Assembly (NCBI GenBank): GCA_046598525.1
Contig: JBKJIJ010000023.1
Coordinates: 1-21,670 of the forward strand
Reading direction: 5' to 3'
DNA: 21,670 nt
Source of the DNA: Methylotenera_A sp046598525
GTDB taxonomy: Bacteria > Pseudomonadota > Gammaproteobacteria > Burkholderiales > Methylophilaceae
Shown: in pieces, positions 1 through 6,920 of the stretch
How positions within the stretch are numbered: position 1 is the stretch's first letter
How the letters are laid out: each line of letters begins with the position of its first letter
Program-made: the position numbers and the translations under genes
Notes under the pieces: model-generated
The model's input: the letters and a program-made list of their open reading frames with translations, nothing else
Database searches by the model: none
What the model was told of the DNA's origin: nothing

Positions 1-106
1 CGCTTTTTTAGTCATTTCGCCGCAAGGAAAATTGCTAGGCATTTATGATGATGACGATATTCAAGGCGCTTTAAGTTTAGCCGCATCAGAATCTTCAAAG
101 CTGTAA
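1..106 (+). CDS. C-terminal end of a truncated gene, possibly SCO/thioredoxin-like
   Basis: An open frame enters from the left edge (codons start at position 2) and stops at TAA 104-106, giving the last 34 residues of a protein. The readable part includes FLVISPQGKLLGIYD, which resembles the 'fLvdPqGklvg.y' strand-turn-strand near the end of SCO1/SenC and related thioredoxin-fold proteins. The tail after it is acidic and then Ala/Ser-rich. The next gene starts only 7 bases later, so the two are probably co-transcribed. It is too short to assign a family; SCO-like is an inference from one short motif and from the membrane protein that follows. Confidence 0.5.
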   Translation, partial: AFLVISPQGKLLGIYDDDDIQGALSLAASESSKL

Positions 107-113
107 AGTAAAC

Positions 114-680
114 ATGAATCCACTTAAAAAAAATACCATTCAACTTTACGCAAGCGCGCTATTTTTAATAGCCGCCATTGCGCCATCATTGCCGCCATTT
201 AAGTTTTTGCTAGCATCTAGCATGGTCATCCATATGCTGATGCAGATTCCAGCGCTGGTGCTGGCTGGCTATTGGTTAAACGCAGCAAGCAAGCCAATTA
301 ACACGTCGTTATTGTTAAGCTTAAGCTGCTGGCTATGGATTTTATTGGCAAGCATGTTTTGGATGTTGCCAATTAGTGTAGATAAGGCGCTGATTAATGC
401 GAATTGGGATATCTTCAAAATAATCACGCTGGTTTTAAGCGGCATGCTGTTAAAACCAGCCTTTGCAGGGCCAAAAATATTATCGCTATTTTTTGCTGGC
501 AGCAGCTTAATGATGCTGTTTTCAGTCGGCCATTTTTATCTAGACAGCGAATCACGCCTATGTAATAGCTATTTATTAGCATCGCAGCAAACAACCGGCT
601 TAGGCTTAATGCTATTGGCGGCGGCCTTGCTGCTGTTTGCGCTATACAAAATTAGGCACGATATTTTCGAGCCTAATTGA
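114..680 (+). CDS. Six-TM membrane protein, possibly cytochrome oxidase assembly (CtaG-like)
   Basis: A 188-residue integral membrane protein with about six hydrophobic segments, near residues 10-28, 31-54, 64-85, 100-118, 121-140 and 158-178. Polar residues inside or beside the membrane include His in SMVIHMLMQIP, the MFWMLP motif, and His in SVGHFYLD followed by LCNSYLLASQQ. Conserved His residues near membrane helices are typical of CtaG (caa3-type) oxidase assembly proteins, but this one is shorter and I do not recognise it with certainty. The preceding partial gene has an SCO-like end, and both gene types occur in cytochrome oxidase clusters. There is no strong Shine-Dalgarno before the ATG, which fits translational coupling to the upstream gene. 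Treat it as a conserved hypothetical membrane protein. Confidence 0.7.
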   Translation: MNPLKKNTIQLYASALFLIAAIAPSLPPFKFLLASSMVIHMLMQIPALVLAGYWLNAASKPINTSLLLSLSCWLWILLASMFWMLPISVDKALINANWDIFKIITLVLSGMLLKPAFAGPKILSLFFAGSSLMMLFSVGHFYLDSESRLCNSYLLASQQTTGLGLMLLAAALLLFALYKIRHDIFEPN

Positions 681-700
681 TGCGCAAAATTAATGCGCAT
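680..700. terminator. Stem-loop at the convergent gene junction
   Basis: ATGCGCA (680-686) and TGCGCAT (694-700) form a perfect 7-bp stem with a 7-base loop directly at the stop codon of the membrane protein gene. It lies between convergent genes. No T-run follows on either strand, so it is only terminator-like. Confidence 0.3.
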
Positions 701-742
701 GGTTAGAGCGAAAGTTTAGAGCGCAAGATTAAATAAGTAAAT

Positions 743-1399
743 CTAGCTAGTTGCCAACTTTTCTAAAGCGGTGCGATTGCTAATTTCAACATGGCCGCGC
801 CCAAGCGCCACCCAACCTTTTTGCTCAAAACGTTTCAACTGGCGGCTCACCACTTCGCGCGCTGTGCCCAGCTCATCGGCCATTAATTGATGGGTGCGGC
901 TAAGCGTTGCGCTACCGGTATCCAACAACAATTTTGCCAATCTGGCGTCAATACTATGAAAAGCCACTTCATCCAACAACACAATTAAATCGCTAATTAA
1001 AACGCCGTAATTAGTCATCACAAATTGCCTAAACACAGCCGAATCAATCATTAATTGATTAAAAGCCGGGGCAGGAATAATCACATCGCGAATCGGCTCT
1101 TCTACAATAGTGGATGCAGGATAATTGCTATGCCCAAGTAAGCAAGTGGTGGTAATCACGCAGGTTTCACCCGCCGCCACGCGATACAGCAAAATTTCGC
1201 GGCCACTGGTCGACATTTTATATACGCGCGATTGACCTGCAAGGCGCATCACATATGCACCACATGCACCACCCTCGCGATAACCAATAGTACCCACTGG
1301 CGCCTCTACCATACGCGCCGATTTGATTAAAATATCACGCGCATTTGGCTCAAGCGTCAATAAAGCAGGAAAGCTCTGCAGCCAATCTAAATTCTCCAT
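743..1399 (-). CDS. Crp/Fnr-family transcriptional regulator
   Basis: The protein has about 218 residues, the usual length of the CRP/FNR superfamily. The N-terminal two thirds is a cyclic-nucleotide-binding-like beta-roll (GTIGYREGGACGAYVMRLAG and the strands after it). A dimerisation helix follows near residues 125-160. A winged helix-turn-helix closes the protein (THQLMADELGTAREVVSRQL, then KGWVALGRGHVEI), with REVVSRQLKRF as the recognition helix. The N-terminal cysteine cluster of Fe-S FNR is absent. Three cysteines lie in the beta-roll (in GGACGAY, ETCVI and TTCLLG), so redox or ligand sensing cannot be read from sequence. A TTG three bases upstream (1402) is in frame; I chose ATG 1399 because a GGAG motif lies 8 bases before it. 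It diverges from the ohrR-like gene across a palindrome-rich spacer. Its targets are unknown. Confidence 0.85.
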   Translation of the reverse strand: MENLDWLQSFPALLTLEPNARDILIKSARMVEAPVGTIGYREGGACGAYVMRLAGQSRVYKMSTSGREILLYRVAAGETCVITTTCLLGHSNYPASTIVEEPIRDVIIPAPAFNQLMIDSAVFRQFVMTNYGVLISDLIVLLDEVAFHSIDARLAKLLLDTGSATLSRTHQLMADELGTAREVVSRQLKRFEQKGWVALGRGHVEISNRTALEKLATS

Positions 1400-1471
1400 C
1401 AACTTATCTCCGTTAATTTACGTTTTGCTGTCGCTGGCATACGTATTTGATTGATTATTTGCGCGTTTATC

Positions 1472-1493
1472 CTGATATTTCATACATTATCAG
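1472..1493. promoter_or_regulatory. Inverted repeat upstream of the Crp/Fnr gene
   Basis: CTGATA (1472-1477) and TATCAG (1488-1493) are perfect inverted arms 10 bases apart, about 75 bases upstream of the Crp/Fnr start codon. The geometry differs from a classical FNR box (TTGAT-N4-ATCAA). It is a candidate operator only. Confidence 0.25.
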
Positions 1494-1573
1494 CGCACCT
1501 GCTTTGTTGCAACATACTTTAAAAATCATTAAAAATAGACGATTTAATCCACTTTTTTCGCCATCTATACCAA

Positions 1574-1587
1574 TTAACAATTGTTAA
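1574..1587. promoter_or_regulatory. 14-bp perfect palindrome in the divergent spacer
   Basis: TTAACAATTGTTAA is a perfect 14-bp palindrome about 110 bases upstream of the ohrR-like gene, in the spacer shared with the Crp/Fnr gene. It is consistent with a dimeric regulator site; the protein that binds it cannot be read from sequence. Confidence 0.35.
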
Positions 1588-1613
1588 CAAAATTAGAGCC
1601 TATTATTAAATAG

Positions 1614-1626
1614 TTTGCATTGCAAA
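1614..1626. promoter_or_regulatory. Putative OhrR operator
   Basis: TTTGCA-T-TGCAAA is a perfect inverted repeat with a one-base centre, about 75 bases upstream of the ohrR-like ATG. OhrR proteins of the MarR family commonly autoregulate by binding short AT-rich inverted repeats at their own promoters. Position and symmetry fit, but the assignment is inference. A partial repeat of the half-site (ATTTGC) follows at 1629-1634. Confidence 0.4.
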
Positions 1627-1698
1627 TCATTTGCTTAATCAACTAAAATAAGATAACTTAAAAATCTAAATTTACTAGGAAATATTACTCAATTATTC

Positions 1699-2151
1699 AT
1701 GTCTGCTTACGATAATCTTAAACTTGATCACCAGCTGTGCTTTGCGTTATACGCGGCCACTCACTCCCTTACGCGCGCCTATCGCTGCTCGCTAGAGCCA
1801 TTGGGAATCACCTATACACAATATTTAGTCATGCTAGTTTTGTGGGAAACAGACGGCATCAGCGTTGGTAAAATTGCGCAACGCTTAGAGCTTGATTCTG
1901 CCACCTTAACACCCATGCTTAAACGTTTAGAAGTAGCTGGCTTTATTTCACGCGTGCGCAATCAAAAAGATGAGCGTATTGTAGAAATCAAGCTAACAAA
2001 AATTGGTCATGAATTACAACATCAAATTGCAAAAGTGCAAGAAGGTGTGGCTTGCCAAACTGGTTTAAGTACCGATGAATTTGGTGAACTTAAAGAAACC
2101 TTACATCGCTTAGTCAACACCATGTCTACGGTTGAAGCACGTCCTAACTAA
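1699..2151 (+). CDS. ohrR: MarR-family organic peroxide sensor, OhrR-type, two-cysteine class
   Basis: A 150-residue MarR-family winged-helix repressor that would sense organic hydroperoxides by cysteine oxidation. LDHQLCFALYAATHSL carries Cys14 at the position of the peroxidatic Cys15 of Bacillus subtilis OhrR. Tyr28 and Tyr39 match its Tyr29 and Tyr40, which contact that cysteine. Cys119 lies 105 residues after Cys14, the same spacing as Cys22-Cys127 of the two-Cys Xanthomonas OhrR. Cys30 is extra. The winged HTH spans about residues 53-100 (SVGKIAQRLELDSATLTPML, then the wing NQKDERIV). An inverted repeat upstream could be its operator. No ohr peroxidase gene is adjacent on either side in this window, which is atypical. 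A short alternative within the MarR family cannot be excluded, but the residue matches are strong. Confidence 0.85.
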   Translation: MSAYDNLKLDHQLCFALYAATHSLTRAYRCSLEPLGITYTQYLVMLVLWETDGISVGKIAQRLELDSATLTPMLKRLEVAGFISRVRNQKDERIVEIKLTKIGHELQHQIAKVQEGVACQTGLSTDEFGELKETLHRLVNTMSTVEARPN

Positions 2152-2217
2152 GCTCTTATCTATTAATATCTAGCCGATTGGCATTAAGCAATTTATTTGC
2201 AAATACAATCGCCCATT

Positions 2218-2247
2218 AAAAAAGCCAGCTTTTACGCTGGCTTTTTT
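2218..2247. terminator. Bidirectional rho-independent terminator
   Basis: AAAAAAGCCAGC (2218-2229) pairs perfectly with GCTGGCTTTTTT (2236-2247) around a TTTTAC loop. The GC core is flanked by an A-run and a T-run, so it works on both strands. It would end the ohrR-like transcript on plus and the aminopeptidase transcript on minus. Confidence 0.9.
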
Positions 2248-2266
2248 AATGCTTAAATTTTACTGA

Positions 2267-2341
2267 TTACTTTTGAATTGCCTCTGATACTGGTTTTTCG
2301 GCGTTTAAAATCCACATTGCTTTAGCTTTCCAAGTTTCCCA
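2267..2341 (-). pseudogene. Short remnant or tiny ORF in the 3' region of the aminopeptidase gene
   Basis: On the minus strand an open stretch of 24 codons reads WETWKAKAMWILNAEKPVSEA followed by IQK and a TAA stop, with TGA directly upstream. Its composition looks like real protein. The stop lies 19 bases before the terminator and about 150 bases downstream of the aminopeptidase stop. The +1-shifted frame just upstream (LSAITLYKSFDGKLGK) is also protein-like, suggesting the decayed end of a gene with a frameshift. Alternatively, an internal ATG (2315-2317) would give a 16-residue peptide preceded by GGAA. I do not recognise the family. The rest of 2342-2420 is AT-rich and shows nothing else. 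Confidence 0.3.
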
Positions 2342-2420
2342 TCAAATGACTTATATAAAGTAATAGCACTTAATTAACAACATAAAATCATTTAACGGAA
2401 TTAGCAAAAAGCATTAATCA

Positions 2421-3905
2421 TTATTTAATCAAATTTTTAATCAGCTCAATTCCAAAGCCAACACCAAAGCCATTGGTGTCGGTTGCAACGGCACCCAAAC
2501 CACCTTTTCTATTATAAGAAGATAAATCGGTGTGCAGCCAAGCAATGTCGTTTTCAATAAATTTACCTAAAAAACGCGCCGCATGAATATGGTCAGCGCC
2601 GCCTTCTAAGGTGCATTGTTTAATATCGGCAATGTCGCTTTCCAAATCAGCGTCAAAATCATCGTCATACGGAAAAGCCACAATACGCTCACCAGCCGCC
2701 GCGCCAGCACCTACCGCCTTGCAAGCCAGCTCTGGGCGATTAGCAATCACACCGCTCATGCGGTCACTTAAAGCGGTGTGCATGCTGCCTGTTAGCGTGG
2801 CAAAATCTAAAATCACATCAGGCAAATGGCCATTTTTATCGGGGCGACTAGCTAAGGTTAACGTATCGGCCAACACCATACGGCCTTCTGCATCGGTATG
2901 CACAATCTCAATCGTTATGCCATTTAGCGCGGTTACCACATCATTTTGTTTATACGCCAGCGGGCCAATATGATTTTGCGCAATCGCTAACCAGCAGTCC
3001 ACTTTTACCTCAACCGCCATTTCGGTCACCGCTTGCAAAATCCCCAAGCTAACTGCGCTGCCATTCATGTCTTCATGCATGCCTTGCATATATTTGGCTG
3101 GCTTTAGGTTATGGCCGCCAGTATCAAAGCAAATGCCTTTGCCCACTAGCGCGATATGTTTTTTTATCACTGTTGGCGTATAAGTCAAATGCACAATGGC
3201 GGCATCTAGCGGCTCGCTGCCTTGACCAACGGCATAAAAGGCACCCGCACCCATTGCCTTCAAAGCAGGCATATCAAATTCTTCCCAAGCCCAGCCAAAT
3301 TCATTCGCCAATTGCTTCACTTTTTCGCGGTAGATAGTCGGCGTTAAAGCGTTGGGCGGCAAAATAGTTAAGCTGCGGCACAAGGCATTGCCGGCTGCGC
3401 GCGCATTAACATAGCCATAATCATGCTCAGCCTTATAACCATAAATAGTCATTTCTTTTAATGGCTTATGTTTATCTTCAAGCTTAGATTTAGCGCCTTT
3501 ATGATTAGGCAACGCCACTGCATTTACGCTTGCCACATAATATGCGGCGCAGGCATTGGCTTCGCGTGTTGCATCATCGCCAAATACACCAATCGCTAAA
3601 GTTTCTGGGCTTTCATCCAGCAATGGCTTTACCGCTTTGCGCAATAATGTGTGTTTTTGAAACATGGATAATGCTGAGCCCAAAACAACAAATACCCCAA
3701 CTCCACCATTGGGTAAATCTAAGCTTATTGGCGTTTTAGCAAGGCTTTCATAATCAGCATTACTGCGCTGCAATTTAATTTGCAATAATTCGTTAAATAT
3801 TGGCGCTGCCACTTGCAAATCACTCAATACAAAAAGACAATGTTTTTGCGAAGATAACGACTTTTCATCACATATTTCTGCAAATTGACTTAATTTTACC
3901 GACAT
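2421..3905 (-). CDS. Leucyl aminopeptidase family protein (peptidase M17)
   Basis: A 494-residue cytoplasmic metallo-exopeptidase that removes N-terminal amino acids from peptides, using two metal ions. The C-terminal catalytic domain is intact. VGKGICFDTGGHNLKPAKYM contains Lys256, Asp261 and Lys268; MHEDMNGSA contains Asp279; HTDAEGRMVLADTL contains Asp338, Glu340 and Arg342. These correspond to the metal ligands and catalytic residues of E. coli PepA (K270, D275, K282, D293, D352, E354, R356). The N-terminal half is weakly conserved, as usual. It is M17 but not clearly orthologous to PepA: it reads FDTGGHNLK rather than FDSGGISIK, so it may be a PepB-like or secondary paralogue. It is a single gene on the minus strand, ending in the 2218-2247 terminator. 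It has a weak GGAT ribosome-binding site. Confidence 0.9.
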   Translation of the reverse strand: MSVKLSQFAEICDEKSLSSQKHCLFVLSDLQVAAPIFNELLQIKLQRSNADYESLAKTPISLDLPNGGVGVFVVLGSALSMFQKHTLLRKAVKPLLDESPETLAIGVFGDDATREANACAAYYVASVNAVALPNHKGAKSKLEDKHKPLKEMTIYGYKAEHDYGYVNARAAGNALCRSLTILPPNALTPTIYREKVKQLANEFGWAWEEFDMPALKAMGAGAFYAVGQGSEPLDAAIVHLTYTPTVIKKHIALVGKGICFDTGGHNLKPAKYMQGMHEDMNGSAVSLGILQAVTEMAVEVKVDCWLAIAQNHIGPLAYKQNDVVTALNGITIEIVHTDAEGRMVLADTLTLASRPDKNGHLPDVILDFATLTGSMHTALSDRMSGVIANRPELACKAVGAGAAAGERIVAFPYDDDFDADLESDIADIKQCTLEGGADHIHAARFLGKFIENDIAWLHTDLSSYNRKGGLGAVATDTNGFGVGFGIELIKNLIK

Positions 3906-3970
3906 TTAAATATCCTTAACTCTTATATAATATGTTAAACAAACCTAGCAAATCTTTTAAAAAATGCCAG

Positions 3971-3978
3971 TGGTACCA
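3971..3978. promoter_or_regulatory. TGGTACCA palindrome between aminopeptidase and aceE
   Basis: A perfect 8-bp TGGTACCA palindrome lies in the 311-base divergent spacer between the aminopeptidase and aceE. GntR-family regulators such as PdhR recognise TGGT..ACCA-type half-sites, but with a wider spacing than here. It is noted as a possible site only. The rest of 3906-4080 is AT-rich without a clear promoter that I can defend. Confidence 0.2.
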
Positions 3979-4080
3979 ACAGTTTAACTTGACCAAAAAG
4001 CCTAAAAAAGCCACACTAACATCTTTATAGATTGCATTAAATCAAGCTTGTTCATCCTATTTGACTGTTTTTACACAAGG

Positions 4081-4163
4081 CGACCGGTTTTAAGTAAAAA
4101 CGACCAGTAAATAAAAACGACTAGTAATTAAAACGACTAGTAAATAAGACGACTTGCATTTAA
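4081..4163 (+). repeat. Tandem 16-17 bp repeats upstream of aceE
   Basis: Successive units start with CGAC: 4081 (CGACCGGTTTTAAGTAAAAA, divergent), 4101 (CGACCAGTAAATAAAAA), 4118 (CGACTAGTAATTAAAA), 4134 (CGACTAGTAAATAAGA) and 4150 (CGACTTGCATTTAA, degenerate). The consensus is CGACYAGTAAWTAAAA. The array ends about 55 bases before the aceE ATG, within the likely promoter or 5' leader. Two units per 33 bases puts the CGAC cores about three helical turns apart, so the cores would lie on nearly one face of the DNA. Function is unknown; an operator array or slippage-generated leader is possible. Confidence 0.7.
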
Positions 4164-4216
4164 CGAGCTGCTTGCATTATAACCACTCAAGCACTCTCAA
4201 CGGAGACTATCCCTGC

Positions 4217-6886
4217 ATGACCTCGAACACGCAAAACAAATTAGTAGAAACTGATCCATTAGAAACGCAGGAATGGTTAGATGCCTTAACCGCCGTGATA
4301 GAAAATGAAGGCACGGAACGCGCGCACTTTTTATTGGAAGCCATGATTGATAAGGCGCGCCGCTCTGGTAGCAACCTGCCTTACAACGCGACAACCGCTT
4401 ACGTTAATACGATTCCAACGCATTTGCAGCAACGCTTACCGGGCGATCCAGAATTAGAACGTCGCATTCGCGCGCTGGTACGTTGGAACGCGATTATGAC
4501 GGTGTTACGTAGCAATGAAAAATCGCCAGGTGTGGGCGGACATATTGCTAGCTTTCAATCGGCCGCTACTTTATATGACACTGGCTTTAACTACTTTTTT
4601 AGAGCACCAACTGAAAACTTCGGCGGCGATTGCATTTATTTTCAGGGCCATTCTTCACCTGGCGTGTATGCACGTGCTTTTATTGAAGGTCTTATTCCAG
4701 AAGATAAAATGGATAATTTCCGCCAAGAAACAGGCGGCAACGGTTTATCCAGCTATCCGCATCCTTGGCTAATGCCTGATTTCTGGCAATTTCCTACCGT
4801 TTCTATGGGCTTGGGCCCTATTCAGGGCATTTACCAAGCACGCTTTTTAAAATACATGCACGACCGCGGTATCTCTGACACCAGCGACCGTAAAGTATGG
4901 GTGTTCTGCGGCGATGGCGAAATGGATGAGCCTGAATCATTAGGCGCGATTTCATTGGCATCACGCGAAAAATTAGATAACTTAATTTTTGTGGTTAACT
5001 GTAACTTGCAACGCCTAGATGGCCCAGTGCGCGGCAATGGCAAGATTATTCAAGAATTAGAATCCGATTTCCGTGGCTCTGGTTGGAACGTATTAAAAGT
5101 AGTGTGGGGTTCGTATTGGGATCCTTTACTGGCCATGGATAAAGACGGCATCTTGAAAAAGCGCATGGAAGAATGCGTGGATGGCGAATATCAAAATTTT
5201 AAAGCCAAAGGTGGCGCGTACACACGCGAACACTTCTTTGGCAAATATCCTGAGCTTAAAGAAATGGTTGCCGCCATGAGCGACCAAGATATTTGGCGCT
5301 TAAACCGCGGCGGCCACGATCCGCATAAAGTATATGCGGCTTACCATTCAGCGGTAAATCACAAAGGTCAGCCAACTGTTATTTTAGCCAAAACGGTTAA
5401 AGGTTACGGCATGGGCGATGCAGGCGAAGGCCAAAATACCACGCATCAACAAAAAAGCATGGATATCGAGTCACTGAAAAAATTCCGTGACCGTTTTGAT
5501 TTGCCAATTACCGATGAGCAAGTTGAAAACTTAAGCTTTTACAAGCCAGCCGATGATTCACCAGAAGTAAAATACATGGCAGAACGCCGTGCTGCGATGG
5601 GTGGTTTTGTGCCGCAACGTCGTCGCAAAGGTAACGAATTAACCGTGCCGGCTTTATCCGCTTTTGAAAACATGCTAACAGCCACGGGTGAGCGCGAAAT
5701 ATCCACCACCATGGCGTTTGTGCGTATTTTATCCACACTGTTGCGCGATAAAACATTGGGCAAATTTATTGTGCCAATCGTGCCAGATGAAGCGCGTACA
5801 TTCGGCATGGAAGGTATGTTCCGCCAGCTTGGTATTTACTCGCATTTGGGTCAGTTATATGAGCCAATGGATTCTGACCAAGTGATGTATTACAAAGAAT
5901 CGAAAGACGGCCAGATTTTAGAAGAAGGTATTAACGAAGCAGGCTCATTCTCTAGCTGGATCGCGGCGGCAACGTCATATTCGGTTACTGGCGTGCAAAT
6001 GATTCCGTTCTACATTTTCTATTCAATGTTCGGCTTTCAGCGTATTGGCGATTTAGCTTGGGCAGCAGGTGACTCCCGTGCGCGTGGCTTCTTGCTTGGC
6101 GCAACGGCCGGTAGAACCACATTAAACGGTGAAGGCTTGCAACATGAAGATGGTCATAGCCATTTAATGTCGGCGACCATTCCAAACTGTGTTTCTTATG
6201 ATCCAACTTTTGCCTACGAATTAGCGGTAATTATTCAAGAAGGCTTGCGCCGTATGGTGCAAAATCAAGAAGATGTGTATTACTACATTACCTTGATGAA
6301 TGAAAACTACAGCCACCCTGCTCTGCCTGCTGGCGCTGAACAAGGTATCCTCAAAGGTTTGTATAGCTTTAGCAAATCATCAGCTAAAGGCGAAAAAGTA
6401 CAGCTTATGGGCAGCGGCGTAATCTTGCGTGAAGTCATCGCGGCAGCAGAATTGCTTGAAAAAGATTGGGGCGTATCAGCCGATGTATGGAGTGCCACCA
6501 GCTTTACCGAACTACGCCGCGAAGGTTTGGATTGCGAACGCTGGAATATGCTGAACCCCGAAAAACCACAACGCTTGAATTACGTGGCCGAATGTTTAAA
6601 AGATGCCAAAGGCCCAGTCATCGCTTCAACCGATTACATGAAGAGCTTTGCTGAGCAGATTCAACGCTTTGTGCCAAATAAATTTGTGGCATTGGGTACA
6701 GATGGCTACGGCCGCTCTGATAGCCGCGAAGCATTGCGTGATTTCTTTGAAGTGGATGCACGCTATATTACGGTTGCCGCCTTAAAAGCGCTGAGCGATG
6801 AAGGTAAATTGCCAGCCGCAAAAGTGCTTGAGGCAGTTAAAAAATACAATTTGGATGCGAACAAACCAAATCCAACAACGGTTTAA
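4217..6886 (+). CDS. aceE: Pyruvate dehydrogenase E1 component, homodimeric type
   Basis: An 889-residue E1p (E. coli AceE has 887) that decarboxylates pyruvate with thiamine diphosphate and acetylates the lipoyl group of E2. The ThDP motif is complete: GDGEMDEPES (Asp233) through VVNCN (Asn261, Asn263). His410 in NTTHQQKSMD matches E. coli His407 in the active-site loop. The central and C-terminal regions include ATAGRTTLNGEGLQHEDGHS and DGYGRSDSREALRDFFEVD, which are typical of the family. The frame is open upstream to a TTG at 4154, but I chose ATG 4217: the family N-terminus begins there and GGAG lies 11 bases before it. The preceding extra codons lie partly in tandem-repeat DNA. aceF follows 34 bases later, so the two are surely co-transcribed. 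A regulator gene such as pdhR is not adjacent. Confidence 0.97.
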   Translation: MTSNTQNKLVETDPLETQEWLDALTAVIENEGTERAHFLLEAMIDKARRSGSNLPYNATTAYVNTIPTHLQQRLPGDPELERRIRALVRWNAIMTVLRSNEKSPGVGGHIASFQSAATLYDTGFNYFFRAPTENFGGDCIYFQGHSSPGVYARAFIEGLIPEDKMDNFRQETGGNGLSSYPHPWLMPDFWQFPTVSMGLGPIQGIYQARFLKYMHDRGISDTSDRKVWVFCGDGEMDEPESLGAISLASREKLDNLIFVVNCNLQRLDGPVRGNGKIIQELESDFRGSGWNVLKVVWGSYWDPLLAMDKDGILKKRMEECVDGEYQNFKAKGGAYTREHFFGKYPELKEMVAAMSDQDIWRLNRGGHDPHKVYAAYHSAVNHKGQPTVILAKTVKGYGMGDAGEGQNTTHQQKSMDIESLKKFRDRFDLPITDEQVENLSFYKPADDSPEVKYMAERRAAMGGFVPQRRRKGNELTVPALSAFENMLTATGEREISTTMAFVRILSTLLRDKTLGKFIVPIVPDEARTFGMEGMFRQLGIYSHLGQLYEPMDSDQVMYYKESKDGQILEEGINEAGSFSSWIAAATSYSVTGVQMIPFYIFYSMFGFQRIGDLAWAAGDSRARGFLLGATAGRTTLNGEGLQHEDGHSHLMSATIPNCVSYDPTFAYELAVIIQEGLRRMVQNQEDVYYYITLMNENYSHPALPAGAEQGILKGLYSFSKSSAKGEKVQLMGSGVILREVIAAAELLEKDWGVSADVWSATSFTELRREGLDCERWNMLNPEKPQRLNYVAECLKDAKGPVIASTDYMKSFAEQIQRFVPNKFVALGTDGYGRSDSREALRDFFEVDARYITVAALKALSDEGKLPAAKVLEAVKKYNLDANKPNPTTV

Positions 6887-6920
6887 TGCTTAAATTAAGG
6901 CCTGCTGGCTGGAGTTAATA

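Noticed and set aside
3971..3978. PdhR-type operator for aceE
   Set aside because: The TGGTACCA dyad lacks the wider spacing of known PdhR sites and is about 240 bases from the start codon; kept only as a low-confidence site.
4154..4216. In-frame upstream extension of aceE from a TTG
   Set aside because: The extra 21 residues do not resemble the E1 N-terminus, partly overlap the tandem-repeat DNA, and ATG 4217 has a GGAG upstream and gives the normal length.
4515..6654. Several open frames of 60-90 codons on both strands across aceE
   Set aside because: They are other-frame shadows of a strongly conserved gene and show no family motif or ribosome-binding site.
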